64,000 bases of DNA. It comes from Acidobacteriota bacterium (lineage in GTDB: Bacteria; Acidobacteriota; Terriglobia; Bryobacterales; Bryobacteraceae). The stretch is taken from assembly GCA_017307505.1 (NCBI GenBank), contig JAFKEE010000020.1:1-64000 (forward strand), given 5' to 3'. Below, piece after piece: positions 26,055-36,200 of the stretch (positions within the stretch are counted from its first letter, which is position 1; each line of letters opens with the position of its first letter). The translations under genes and the position numbers were made by a program. The notes below the pieces were generated by a model. That model searched no databases, was not told the DNA's origin, and saw nothing but the letters and a program-made list of their open reading frames with translations.

Positions 26055-26525
26055 CTAAGCGAGCGCTTGCCCCAGATTGTCCAGCAGTTTCTTCCAGCCG
26101 GCTTCCCGCATTTCCGGACCATCGGCTCGTTCGAAGAATGCCCCCTGGTGCGTGCAGATGAGATCCGTTCCGCCCTCCACCCCGACCACTTCGATGGTCA
26201 GCAGCGAACTGGAGAATCGATGCTCCCCCATCGCCATGCTCGAGGCCGACACAATCCGGCGGTTCGGGATAATGTCCAGGTACGTGCCTTCGCTGACCAG
26301 TGGTACCCCGGGAAACGGGCTCTTCTCATTGAACCGGTAGCGCAGACGCTCCGCTCCGCCCACCCGGAAGTCCATCTCAAAGGCTTCAATGTCGTGGTGT
26401 TCCCCTACGGCAAACCAGCGCTTCTTCTTCTCCACGTCAGAGAACGCGGCGAACACCTGCTCAGGCGATTTCGAATACCTTCGCTCAATCACGAAGGTGC
26501 TGTGAATTACGGGTTGATCGGCCAT
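26055..26525 (-). CDS. SRPBCC / AHSA1-like domain protein
   Basis: 156 residues. The ATG at 26525 is chosen because AGGA lies 6-7 nt upstream; an open frame continues to 26651 but crosses the promoter. The START-like SRPBCC fold is seen in VIERRYSKSPEQVFAAFSDVEKKKRWF and the C-terminal helix EMREAGWKKLLDNLGQAL. These proteins bind small hydrophobic ligands or resemble Hsp90-ATPase activators. Typically found with an ArsR partner, as here. Ligand unknown. Confidence 0.92.
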   Translation of the reverse strand: MADQPVIHSTFVIERRYSKSPEQVFAAFSDVEKKKRWFAVGEHHDIEAFEMDFRVGGAERLRYRFNEKSPFPGVPLVSEGTYLDIIPNRRIVSASSMAMGEHRFSSSLLTIEVVGVEGGTDLICTHQGAFFERADGPEMREAGWKKLLDNLGQALA

Positions 26526-26550
26526 ACTGTTTCCTTTCTTGCATCCCGGC

Positions 26551-26616
26551 AATACTGAAGTCGTGACTTGAGTATTGATCGAGCCAGAGGGATTGTCAAG
26601 TAGAAACTTCAGTATT
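26551..26616 (-). promoter_or_regulatory. ArsR-type operator repeats embedding a sigma70 promoter
   Basis: On the minus strand TTGACA (26599-26594) and AATACT (26576-26571) are separated by exactly 17 bp, 46 bp before the SRPBCC start. The sequence ACTTSAGTATT occurs three times: 26566-26576 (over the -10), 26606-26616 (just upstream of -35, 40 bp from the previous copy) and inverted as AATACTGAAGT at 26551-26561. The inner two form a palindrome with a 4-bp spacer. Binding by the ArsR protein of the operon is inferred from position. Confidence 0.75.
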
Positions 26617-26650
26617 CTTACGCACGGGCAGCCGCCTGTCCTGCACCCCA

Positions 26651-26710
26651 ATGAAAGAAACCCGGCATCGGCGGATCCAGAGGATTCGCCAATACCGGGT
26701 TTGTTTTAAA
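26651..26710 (-). terminator. Intrinsic terminator of the MoeB-like operon
   Basis: AACCCGG and GGCGGATCC on one side pair with GGATTCGCC and CCGGGTT on the other around a 3-nt loop. On the minus strand the stem is followed by TTTCTTTC; on the plus strand by TTTGTTTT. It lies 13 bp after the moeB-like stop. Confidence 0.75.
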
Positions 26711-26722
26711 CAGGGTCTGGGT

Positions 26723-27811
26723 CTAGCTTGCCGGGTAGGCGTCGATCCCGCCCGTCATGTTCAGCACATTCGGATACCCGCTCTCGCGTAGCAGCGTACA
26801 GGCCTTCGCCGAACGCATACCCGACTTGCAGTGCACTATCACCAGCTTCGACCGGTCGATCTCCAGCATCCGCTGCGGCAGTTGGCCCAGCGGGATCAGC
26901 GTCGCTTCGGGAATGTTCCGCGCCTGATGCTCGTGCGGCTCCCGCACATCAATCAGGACGAAGTCGTCCTTCCGCGCCAGCTTGGCTTTCACTTCCAGGG
27001 CAGAGATTTCTTTAGGCATTCCACAGAATTGATGATAATCGATCAATTTGGTGACAGTCCGGTTAGTCCCGCATACCGGGCAATCCGGATTCTTCCGCAG
27101 CTTCAGCTCGCGGAACTTCATGTTCATGGCATCGTACAGCAGCAGCCGGCCGGCCAGCGTCTGCCCGATTCCCAACAGAATCTTCACCACTTCGGTCGCC
27201 TGAATCAGCCCGATCACGCCCGGCAGAATGCCCAGCACGCCGCCCTCGGCACAGCTCGGCACCAGTCCGGGAGGAGGCGGCTCCGGGTACAGACACCGGT
27301 AGCACGGCCCCTCTTCCGTGGCAAAGACGGAAGCCTGACCCTCAAACCGGAAAATCGACCCATAAGCGTTCGGTTTGCCCGTCAGCACGCAAGCGTCGTT
27401 CACCAGGTAGCGCGTCGGGAAGTTGTCCGTCCCATCCGCCACCACGTCATAGGCGCCCACGATCGCCAGTGCATTCTCACTGGTCAGAGCCAGCTCGTGC
27501 TTCACGATGTTGATGTTCGGATTGATATCCAGCAGGGTATCCGCCGCGGAATCCAGCTTCCGCCGGCCGATATCCTTCGTACCATGGATCACCTGGCGCT
27601 GCAGGTTCGACACGCTCACCGTGTCGAAATCCACCAGCCCGATCGTGCCCACGCCCGCCGCCGCCAGATACAGCCCCAGCGGGGCGCCCAGTCCGCCGGT
27701 ACCCACCAGCAGGACCTTCGAATTCTTGAGCTTTTCCTGCCCCTCAGCGCCCATCTCGGGCAGCATGATGTGGCGCGAATACCGCTCCAGTTCTTCCGCC
27801 GTCAGGCTCAC
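26723..27811 (-). CDS. moeB: E1-like sulfur-carrier adenylyltransferase with C-terminal rhodanese domain
   Basis: 362 residues. The ThiF/MoeB nucleotide motif GTGGLGAP (37-44), zinc Cys pairs C170-x2-C173 and C244-x2-C247, and Cys187 in SCAEGG identify an adenylyltransferase of the MoeB/MOCS3/MoeZ group. Residues about 268-362 are a rhodanese domain with active Cys328 in HCKSGMRS. It would adenylate the C-terminal Gly of the carrier and transfer sulfur to it as thiocarboxylate. Start is GTG at 27811, overlapping the carrier stop (GTGA); its Shine-Dalgarno GGGAGG overlaps the carrier's Gly codons. Operon with MoaD/CysO-like and JAMM genes. Confidence 0.93.
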   Translation of the reverse strand: MSLTAEELERYSRHIMLPEMGAEGQEKLKNSKVLLVGTGGLGAPLGLYLAAAGVGTIGLVDFDTVSVSNLQRQVIHGTKDIGRRKLDSAADTLLDINPNINIVKHELALTSENALAIVGAYDVVADGTDNFPTRYLVNDACVLTGKPNAYGSIFRFEGQASVFATEEGPCYRCLYPEPPPPGLVPSCAEGGVLGILPGVIGLIQATEVVKILLGIGQTLAGRLLLYDAMNMKFRELKLRKNPDCPVCGTNRTVTKLIDYHQFCGMPKEISALEVKAKLARKDDFVLIDVREPHEHQARNIPEATLIPLGQLPQRMLEIDRSKLVIVHCKSGMRSAKACTLLRESGYPNVLNMTGGIDAYPAS

Positions 27812-28086
27812 GCAGCGCCTCCCGCAATCGAGGGCACGATACTCAGCGTATCGGCGGCCGCCACGGCAGTCTTCTCCTTGTCCAGGTAGCGGATATCCTC
27901 ATCATTCACATAGATGTTCACGAAGGAGCGCAGGCGCCCTTCGTCATTGTAAAGATGGTTTTTCAGAGCGGGGTGCTGCGAAGTGAGCGACGCCAGTACT
28001 TCGCTCACGCTGCTGCCCGTTGCGTCCACACTGCTCTGTCCGCCGGCATACTGGCGGAGGGGAGTCGGAATCAGGATTGTGGCCAT
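27808..28086 (-). CDS. MoaD/ThiS/CysO-like sulfur carrier ending in GGAA
   Basis: 92 residues, ubiquitin-like beta-grasp: MATILIPTPLRQYAGG, LRSFVNIYVNDEDIRYL and the C-terminal tail SIVPSIAGGAA. The tail resembles CysO (ending AGG) but two Ala follow the diglycine at 89-90, so the carrier must be trimmed before it can be activated. The overlapping upstream gene encodes a JAMM protease and the downstream one an E1-like enzyme. ATG at 28086 overlaps the JAMM frame by 16 bp. It probably donates sulfur, in cysteine or cofactor synthesis; the recipient is not in the window. Confidence 0.92.
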   Translation of the reverse strand: MATILIPTPLRQYAGGQSSVDATGSSVSEVLASLTSQHPALKNHLYNDEGRLRSFVNIYVNDEDIRYLDKEKTAVAAADTLSIVPSIAGGAA

Positions 28087-28544
28087 GTCAGGATCTCTTC
28101 TGTCGATTCAGTCTGTGTCTCGTTGGCTCGGAAGGCCTTGGCTCGGTTCAACGCCCCGCCCACGATCGATATCACGACGTTCGAATACCAGGGCCAGGAA
28201 TTGGCCAGGTCCGTCGCCGAAAAATACGAGTCGCAGTCAGGGTGGGAATGAAAGAATCCCAGAACTTCGAGCTTCTGTTCCCTTGCCAGGCGTTGGGCGG
28301 CAAGCTGGTCCTTCGGATCCAGCTCAAAACGATCGGATTGGTCGCCTTCGTAGGAATTCCGGCAGGCGATGGCGGTGGTGACGGTGCGTTCGTCTCCATC
28401 CTGCAAAGTGCCCAGCATGATGCCGCAGCATTCGCGGGGGTAGCAGTCCAGAGCATGCCGCAACATCACGTCCCAGGGGTGCGGTTCGATTCGAATCACG
28501 TTTGTGCCCGTAGGATACCGAATCTGGAGTTTCTCTGTCAACAT
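28071..28544 (-). CDS. JAMM/Mov34 (M67) metallopeptidase
   Basis: 157 residues. JAMM site: Glu38 (RECCGIML), H99-S-H101-P and Asp112 (HSHPDCDSYFSATDL), with Ser109, the expected H-x-H-x10-D spacing. Bacterial members such as Mec and QbsD cut after the diglycine of CysO- or QbsE-type carriers. Here it is first in the operon, overlaps the carrier gene by 16 bp, and the carrier has two residues after GG, so tail removal is the obvious job; cleavage of carrier-bound cysteine as in Mec is the alternative. GGAGGG precedes the ATG by 10 nt. Confidence 0.92.
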   Translation of the reverse strand: MLTEKLQIRYPTGTNVIRIEPHPWDVMLRHALDCYPRECCGIMLGTLQDGDERTVTTAIACRNSYEGDQSDRFELDPKDQLAAQRLAREQKLEVLGFFHSHPDCDSYFSATDLANSWPWYSNVVISIVGGALNRAKAFRANETQTESTEEILTWPQS

Positions 28545-28647
28545 GGGCAGGATTCCCTCCTGCCACCCCCAACTGCCCGCAAATCAAACAAATCACAATA
28601 GTAGTTGTCTTGAAACGGAGCTTCCCACAGCCGCGTCAGGAGGGCGT

Positions 28648-29289
28648 ATGAAAAAAGCCTTGGTCTGCTTGATCGTATCGGCAATTGGGGCAGGCAGTGC
28701 CTTCGCGCAGTCGTGGGGGAGAGATTTCCAGCGCAACCACATCACGGCCGGCATCGGCGCCGCAGTCCCGGGAGCCGACCTGAAACCATACTACAAGGTC
28801 GCGCCAGCATGGACTTTCGATTACGGTTTCCGGCCCGTGAAATACCTGCAACTCGATGTCGGCCTCGACTCCGCCTACAATTCCGCCGACGTAAATGACT
28901 ATCTCGATACAGGATACGGCCCGCTCCGCATCCGGGACTTCCAGTTCTTCGTGCCCATGGGCGCGCGCGTCGTCGCCCCCCTGGCAAAAGGCCGCGTGGA
29001 GTTCTATGGCGGGGGCGGTGCGGCCTACGCCCGCTACACGGAACTGCTCAAGCAGCCCAGCGACTACTTCCAGATCGGCTGCCCGGTCTGCCAGGCGCGC
29101 GATGGCTGGGGGTATTACGCGCTGTTGGGAGGCAGCGTCGCCCTCGACCGCGGCCAGCACTTCCGTCTCGGCGTCCTGTCCCGGGTCTATGTCGTGGACA
29201 CCTCCGGCCCACCCATCGGCACCACCCCGGCCGTGAAGACAAACGACCGCTGGACGAATACCTACGCGACGTTCACGTTTAGTTTCTAA
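28648..29289 (+). CDS. Outer-membrane beta-barrel protein
   Basis: 213 residues. AGGAGG lies 4 nt before the ATG at 28648, and a signal peptide follows (MKKALVCLIVSAIGAGSAFAQ). The frame is open upstream but lacks a start with these features. The mature protein alternates polar and aromatic residues: ITAGIGAAVPGADLKPYYK, WTFDYGFRPVKYLQLDVG, FYGGGGAAYARY, ending YATFTFSF with a terminal Phe as in Omp barrels. One Cys pair (IGCPVCQA) sits in a loop. Size fits an eight-stranded OmpA/OmpW-like barrel. Function unknown. Confidence 0.85.
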   Translation: MKKALVCLIVSAIGAGSAFAQSWGRDFQRNHITAGIGAAVPGADLKPYYKVAPAWTFDYGFRPVKYLQLDVGLDSAYNSADVNDYLDTGYGPLRIRDFQFFVPMGARVVAPLAKGRVEFYGGGGAAYARYTELLKQPSDYFQIGCPVCQARDGWGYYALLGGSVALDRGQHFRLGVLSRVYVVDTSGPPIGTTPAVKTNDRWTNTYATFTFSF

Positions 29290-29292
29290 TCT

Positions 29293-29727
29293 TTACTGGA
29301 TTCGGGGGCTCGTCGCCGTAGCTGGCTCGGGCCCCCAGTTCTCTCGAATCAATCCACTGTGATCGGAATAGAAAGTCCGCCTGCCGGAAGTGCCAAATCT
29401 CAGCGGAGCTGCCCGAATCACATACTGGTTCAAAGACCCTTCCGTCTGGAACCGGTACCGGATATCAGGCAGATGCCTCGATAGGTTTCCGATACCTGGA
29501 CGCTGAAGCTCCGGTAGATTCGAAGCGTACCGCCCATGCTCGAGATGAAAGGTCAGCTGGGCTTCCTGGATTTCCTGGATTCGGCGAATCCCCCGGGATT
29601 CCAGATTGCGACCGCTCGTCCTTCGCGTCAGAAATGCCAGTGGCAGCAATAACATCAACAAGATACAGCCAGCGGCGAGGACCCAGTCGAGTATCGACAC
29701 ACGCATCGATTGGAGTTTGGACGGCAT
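29293..29727 (-). CDS. Pilin-like paralogue without prepilin cleavage site
   Basis: 144 residues. A single N-terminal membrane helix (ILDWVLAAGCILLMLLLPLAFL) leads into a pilin-like helix (RIQEIQEAQLTFHLEHGRYASNLPELQ). The C-terminal block RRTFYSDHSGLIRENWG matches the end of the adjacent pilin gene almost word for word. The GF-SLIE prepilin motif of the neighbour is missing, so PilD processing is not expected; it may be a membrane-anchored pilin-like protein or a decaying copy. It lies 27 bp after the intact pilin gene. The start may be the ATG at 29727 or at 29706. Confidence 0.78.
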   Translation of the reverse strand: MPSKLQSMRVSILDWVLAAGCILLMLLLPLAFLTRRTSGRNLESRGIRRIQEIQEAQLTFHLEHGRYASNLPELQRPGIGNLSRHLPDIRYRFQTEGSLNQYVIRAAPLRFGTSGRRTFYSDHSGLIRENWGPEPATATSPRIQ

Positions 29728-29754
29728 GGTGTGGAAGCCGACGCTCTTGTTTGG

Positions 29755-30225
29755 CTACTTGATTTCTTTGCTGGCGACCGTGGCGGGCTCGGCGCCCCAG
29801 TTCTCACGAATCACCAGGGACTGGTCGGAGAAGAACGTCCGGCGGCCCGTATTATTGAAGGCCTGCGGTACAGCGGTCACAGTGTACCCTTCCTTGGTGA
29901 TCGCCACCGTGAAGATGTACCCCGTCTTCTGGCCCAACGCCAGGTCACCAGGGATCAGATCGGCCGCGGCCGGGCCGGAATTCCCCGAGGCGGGCGGCCC
30001 AAGCTGAGCCAGATTCTCCGCAAACTTCCCGAACTGCGAAAAGTACTGTGTTTGCGCCGTGTGCACCGTATTGATCTGGCGGATCGCCGCCATCTCCTGC
30101 GAGTGCATACGGGCGTTGTTCAGTTTCGGAGCAGCGATAGCCGCAATCACCAGGATGATGGCAATAACGATGAGGAGTTCGATCAGCGAAAATCCCCGGC
30201 GGCGGCGGTCCTGAACACGGCGCAT
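29755..30225 (-). CDS. Type IV pilin-like protein with class III signal
   Basis: 156 residues. The prepilin motif RRRRGFSLIELLIVIAIILV gives cleavage after G11 and the conserved Glu at +5. The helix continues through AAIAAPKLNNARMHSQEMAAIRQINTVHTAQTQYFSQFGKF, typical of major or minor type IVa pilins and type II pseudopilins. AGGAG precedes the ATG. The globular end has RRTFFSDQSLVIRENWG, shared with the downstream paralogue. No other pilus genes are in the window, so its assembly system is elsewhere. Confidence 0.92.
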   Translation of the reverse strand: MRRVQDRRRRGFSLIELLIVIAIILVIAAIAAPKLNNARMHSQEMAAIRQINTVHTAQTQYFSQFGKFAENLAQLGPPASGNSGPAAADLIPGDLALGQKTGYIFTVAITKEGYTVTAVPQAFNNTGRRTFFSDQSLVIRENWGAEPATVASKEIK

Positions 30226-30299
30226 GGCTACTCTCTCCTTTGAGAATGGTCCCTGACTCTATTCTAGACGCAAGCCAAGGCCGCGGCGTGCAGCAGAAG

Positions 30300-31109
30300 T
30301 TAGCCGATTCTCGCCGCATGCAGGCGCCGCAGCGTCTCTGCCAGCGGCTGCAGCAGGTCCAGCTTCAGCGCGTTTGCTCCGTCGGAAAGCGCCGCCGCCG
30401 GGTTGTCGTGGACCTCCAGAAACATCCCGTCGATCCCGGTCGCCACAGCCGCGCGCGACAGCGGAGCAATAAACTCCGGCGAGCCGCCCGACTTCGCCCC
30501 CCCCGCCCCCGGCAACTGCACCGAGTGCGTCGCATCGAACACGACGGGATACCCGATGGAACGCATCATCACCAGCCCGCGCATATCCACTACAAGGTTG
30601 TTGTAGCCGAACGACGATCCCCGTTCGGTCAGGATAATCCTGGTATTCCCGGTGGAGGCCACCTTGTCCGCCGCGTGCCGCAGATCCAGCGGAGCCACGA
30701 ACTGGCCCTTCTTTATGTTCACGATGCGGCCCGTCTTGCCCGCCTCCAGCAGCAGATCCGTCTGCCTGCACAGGAACGCCGGAATCTGGAGAATATCCGC
30801 CACTTCGGCCACCTTGGCACACTGGCCCGGCTCGTGAATGTCGGTAAGGATCGGCAAGCCCATCGACTTCTTCACACTGGCCAGGATCTTCAGGCCCGCC
30901 TTCATTCCGGGACCGCGATAGGAATCCACCGACGACCGGTTCGCTTTGTCGAACGACGCCTTGAACACATAGGGGGCGCCCAGGCTCGCTCCGATGCCCG
31001 CCGCCAGCCGGTGGATGCTTTCCTCGGATTCGATCACGCAGGGTCCGCAGATGAACTGCAGCGAACCATCGCCAAATACCACCCCGGGAATTACGGTGAT
31101 CGGTGTCAT
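30300..31109 (-). CDS. kdsA: 3-deoxy-8-phosphooctulonate synthase
   Basis: 269 residues. KdsA signatures: FICGPCVIESEE, VFKASFDKANRSS, ILTDIHEPGQCAKVA, LCRQTDLLLEAG and FDATHSVQLPG. It condenses phosphoenolpyruvate with arabinose 5-phosphate to make Kdo-8-phosphate for lipopolysaccharide. The ATG at 31109 directly follows the pyrG stop, in the conserved order kdsB-pyrG-kdsA. The length is normal. Confidence 0.97.
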   Translation of the reverse strand: MTPITVIPGVVFGDGSLQFICGPCVIESEESIHRLAAGIGASLGAPYVFKASFDKANRSSVDSYRGPGMKAGLKILASVKKSMGLPILTDIHEPGQCAKVAEVADILQIPAFLCRQTDLLLEAGKTGRIVNIKKGQFVAPLDLRHAADKVASTGNTRIILTERGSSFGYNNLVVDMRGLVMMRSIGYPVVFDATHSVQLPGAGGAKSGGSPEFIAPLSRAAVATGIDGMFLEVHDNPAAALSDGANALKLDLLQPLAETLRRLHAARIG

Positions 31110-33507
<2,398 letters not shown>

Positions 33508-33522
33508 AAAAAGTACGCATGA

Positions 33523-33528
33523 TATACT
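33523..33528 (+). promoter_or_regulatory. Candidate -10 box of the VWA operon
   Basis: TATACT within GATATACTTGG, 24 bp before the ATG at 33552. The same 11 bases stand before the DUF1080 gene at 5612-5622. No convincing -35 box lies 16-18 bp upstream. Confidence 0.3.
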
Positions 33529-33551
33529 TGGGACACCAGACCGGGAGACAG

Positions 33552-34544
33552 ATGTTGAAATTTAGCAGAAGTTCCTTTATTTTCTGTCTCTTAGGCGGGA
33601 TGATGACCATCCCGGGAGGCGCTTCGGGCCAGCAGCCGAGGCCCCAGATTACCCCCCGTCCCAAACCGGGTGTAGAAACCCCGGAAAGCGATCGCATCAC
33701 CCCCAATCTGCGCATCGACACGAACGTCGTATTGATTCCGGTCACCGTCACCACGCCGCTCAATCAGTTTGTTACCGGCATGGAAAAAGAGAACTTCCGC
33801 GTCTTTGAGGACAAGGTCGAACAGGAGATCACCTACTTCGCCAGCTTCGACGCTCCGCTCTCCGTCGGCCTGGTTTTTGATGCCAGCGGCTCCATGGGCA
33901 GCAAGTTGAGCAAGAGCCGCCAGGCGTCCGCCCAGTTCTTCAAAACTGCGAATCCGGAGGATGAATTTTTCCTCATACAGTTCAACGACAGGCCTCAGCT
34001 CGTCGTTCCGTTCACCCAGAACACCGAGGACATTCAAAGCCGGCTTACGTTTACTCAGGCAAAAGGCCGCACTGCCCTGCTCGACGGCATCTACATGGCG
34101 CTGCAGACGTTAAAGAAAGCCAAGAATCCACGCAAGGCCCTGCTGATCATCTCCGATGGCGGCGACAACTCCAGCCGCTACACCGAGAACGAAGTCCGCA
34201 CACTCCTTCGCGAAGCCGATGCCCAGATGTACGCCATCGGCATCTACGAACCCATTGGCTCCCGCAGCCGCAGCGCCGAGGAACTTTCCGGCCCCGGGCT
34301 TCTGAGTGAGTTGACCGAAATGACCGGGGGGCGCAACTTCCCTGTCGACAATCTCAACGACCTGCCGGACATCGCCGCCAAGATCGGAATTGAGCTGAGG
34401 AATCAGTACGTTCTCGGTTACATGTCGAAAAACCAGACCCGGGATGGGAAGTACCGCCGAGTCACGGTAAAATTAAACCAGCCGCGCGGGATGCCGCCGT
34501 TAAAGCCGCTCCACCGGCAGGGATACTATGCACCTACGCAGTAA
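33552..34544 (+). CDS. VWFA-related acidobacterial domain protein
   Basis: 330 residues. The ATG at 33552 has GGGAG 4 nt upstream and opens a signal peptide (LKFSRSSFIFCLLGG). A Pro-rich spacer is followed by the domain start LRIDTNVVLIPVTVT and FRVFEDKVEQEITYF, then a VWA fold with the MIDAS motif DASGSMGSK and LLIISDGGDNSSR. It ends in the conserved RRVTVKLNQP and GYYAP. These exported adhesion-like domains are abundant in Acidobacteria and bind unknown partners. It overlaps the next, paralogous gene by 17 bp. Confidence 0.93.
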   Translation: MLKFSRSSFIFCLLGGMMTIPGGASGQQPRPQITPRPKPGVETPESDRITPNLRIDTNVVLIPVTVTTPLNQFVTGMEKENFRVFEDKVEQEITYFASFDAPLSVGLVFDASGSMGSKLSKSRQASAQFFKTANPEDEFFLIQFNDRPQLVVPFTQNTEDIQSRLTFTQAKGRTALLDGIYMALQTLKKAKNPRKALLIISDGGDNSSRYTENEVRTLLREADAQMYAIGIYEPIGSRSRSAEELSGPGLLSELTEMTGGRNFPVDNLNDLPDIAAKIGIELRNQYVLGYMSKNQTRDGKYRRVTVKLNQPRGMPPLKPLHRQGYYAPTQ

Positions 34545-35496
34545 GTTCGGCCTCCTCGCCGTCCTGGGCTCTTTGTTCCTTGGACACATAGACGCTCAGG
34601 TGAAGCCCGAGACGCCGGACGATCAAAGCGTGATTCGCGTTGATACGCGGCTTGTGGTCCTGCACTGCTCCGTACTCGACAGCAAGGGTAGACTGGTCAC
34701 GAATCTCCCCCAAAGCGCCTTCAAGGTCTATGAAAACAAAGTGGAACAGCCCGTCAAGCTGTTCCGCCGGGAAGACGTCCCGGTCTCCATGGGCCTGGTG
34801 ATCGACAACAGCGGCAGTATGCGCGACAAACGCCAGCGCGTGGAAGCCGCGGCCATCAAACTCGTGAAGGCTTCCAACCGTCAGGACGAAGTCTTCATCG
34901 TGAACTTCAACGACGACGCCTACCTGGATGTCCCCTTCACGAACGAGGTATCGAAGATGGAGGAGGGCGTGGCCCGCATCGACTCTCGCGGCGGTACCGC
35001 CATGCGTGACGCGATCTCCATGTCCATGGACCACCTGAAACAGGAAGGCAAGAAGGACAAGAAGGTCATCCTGGTGGTCACTGACGGCGACGACACCGCC
35101 TCCACGGGCATCACCCTGGAAAAACTGGTCGAGAAGGCCCACAAACTGGACCAAGTCATCATCTACGGCATCGGTATCCTGGGCAAAGAAGACGCGCGCT
35201 CCCGCAAGAAGGCGGAACGCGCCATCGATGCGCTCACGAAAGCCTCCGGCGGCGCCAGTTACTACCCGGGCGACGTAGCCGAGGTCGAGACGCTGGCCGA
35301 GCAGGTCGCGCAGGACATTCGAAGCCAATACGTGATCGCCTACTCGCCCACCAACCAGAATCTGGACGGAACCTTCCGCACGATCAAAGTCACTGCGAAT
35401 GGCGGCCGCTACACGGTCCGCACCCGCAGCGGCTACTACGCATCCCCGGAAGCGCCGAGGAAGAAGACCACCGCCGCAAACGGCACTCTGCAATAA
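34528..35496 (+). CDS. VWFA-related acidobacterial domain protein
   Basis: 322 residues with a signal peptide (KFGLLAVLGSLFLGHIDAQ). Same layout as its neighbour: VIRVDTRLVVLHCSV, FKVYENKVEQPVKLF, MIDAS DNSGSMRDK, VILVVTDGDDTAS, and the end TVRTRSGYYASP. It begins inside the upstream frame by 17 bp, so translation is probably coupled and the two products may act together. Function unknown beyond a probable metal-dependent protein contact. Confidence 0.93.
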   Translation: MHLRSKFGLLAVLGSLFLGHIDAQVKPETPDDQSVIRVDTRLVVLHCSVLDSKGRLVTNLPQSAFKVYENKVEQPVKLFRREDVPVSMGLVIDNSGSMRDKRQRVEAAAIKLVKASNRQDEVFIVNFNDDAYLDVPFTNEVSKMEEGVARIDSRGGTAMRDAISMSMDHLKQEGKKDKKVILVVTDGDDTASTGITLEKLVEKAHKLDQVIIYGIGILGKEDARSRKKAERAIDALTKASGGASYYPGDVAEVETLAEQVAQDIRSQYVIAYSPTNQNLDGTFRTIKVTANGGRYTVRTRSGYYASPEAPRKKTTAANGTLQ

Positions 35497-35500
35497 TCCG

Positions 35501-35701
35501 ATGCTCCGCTTCCTCTGGAGATCGACGCGCGGCTACCGCCTGACTCCCTGGCGGTCGCCCTACCTGTTGTGGCGCATCGAGACCTACTGGGGCCTGCACG
35601 CGGAACGCATCACCGCGGCCGACTTCTGGCGTTTCTCCTGGCAGCACCGCTCTGAACTATTGCGCTTTCTCCGCTGGGCCGACCGCATGGCCCAGGGCTG
35701 A
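35501..35701 (+). CDS. Small basic, aromatic-rich protein
   Basis: 66 residues, from the ATG at 35501, 4 bp after the VWA stop and in the same direction. Rich in Arg and Trp ([52 protein letters not shown]). No membrane helix or known domain. Codon use and tight spacing make a real gene likely. I do not recognise it. Confidence 0.65.
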   Translation: MLRFLWRSTRGYRLTPWRSPYLLWRIETYWGLHAERITAADFWRFSWQHRSELLRFLRWADRMAQG

Positions 35702-35729
35702 GTTTCTGGCCCCGGAATGGATCCCGGAT

Positions 35730-35759
35730 TTGCGCCAACCGGGCCAACCGTGCCATATT
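35730..35759 (+). promoter_or_regulatory. Candidate promoter of the rplU-rpmA-obgE cluster
   Basis: TTGCGC (35730-35735) and CATATT (35754-35759) with an 18-bp spacer, just upstream of a leader hairpin. The -35 box equals the one at 5592. Weak match to consensus. Confidence 0.35.
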
Positions 35760-35770
35760 AGAGATTGCGG

Positions 35771-35808
35771 AACTTGCAGCGCACAGGCAGTGTGCTTGCG
35801 CGCAAGTT
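35771..35808 (+). promoter_or_regulatory. Structured leader upstream of rplU
   Basis: AACTTGC (35771-35777) pairs with GCAAGTT (35802-35808); the inner AGCGCAC and GTGTGCT (with one G-T pair) form the upper stem around AGGCA, with a 5-nt bulge TGCGC. The 14-bp hairpin lies between the promoter-like boxes and the rplU ribosome site at about 35849, a position where other bacteria have L21 autoregulatory leaders. Confidence 0.5.
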
Positions 35809-35861
35809 ACTCCCTCCCGCGTCGCTGTCAAAGCGCGCGTGACTTCAAGAGGATTCCAGCT

Positions 35862-36173
35862 ATGTACGCAGTGATCGAAACGGGCGGAAAACAGTATCGC
35901 GTCTCGCCGGGCGACACCATCGTGGTGGAAACGCTGGCCGGTGATGCCGGCGCGGCTGTAGAGTTCGACAAAGTTCTGGCCATCGGCAAGGACGACGGCG
36001 AGCTTGTGGTGGGTAAAGACGTGGCCGGCGCGAAGGTGAAGGGCTCCATTAAGGGTCACGATCGCGCGGACAAGATCCTGGTCTTCAAATTCAAGCGCAA
36101 GAAGCAGTACAAGAAGACGATCGGCCACCGGCAGAACCAGACCTCGGTGACCATCGCCGAGATTCTGGCGTAG
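35862..36173 (+). CDS. rplU: Ribosomal protein bL21
   Basis: 103 residues: [35 protein letters not shown], and the basic C-terminal [19 protein letters not shown], all typical of bL21. It binds 23S rRNA in the large subunit. GAGGA lies 9 nt before the ATG. Followed by rpmA (27 bp) and obgE, the usual bacterial order. Confidence 0.98.
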   Translation: MYAVIETGGKQYRVSPGDTIVVETLAGDAGAAVEFDKVLAIGKDDGELVVGKDVAGAKVKGSIKGHDRADKILVFKFKRKKQYKKTIGHRQNQTSVTIAEILA

Positions 36174-36200
36174 GCCTTCTGAGCTAGGAGAAGATTCGCA

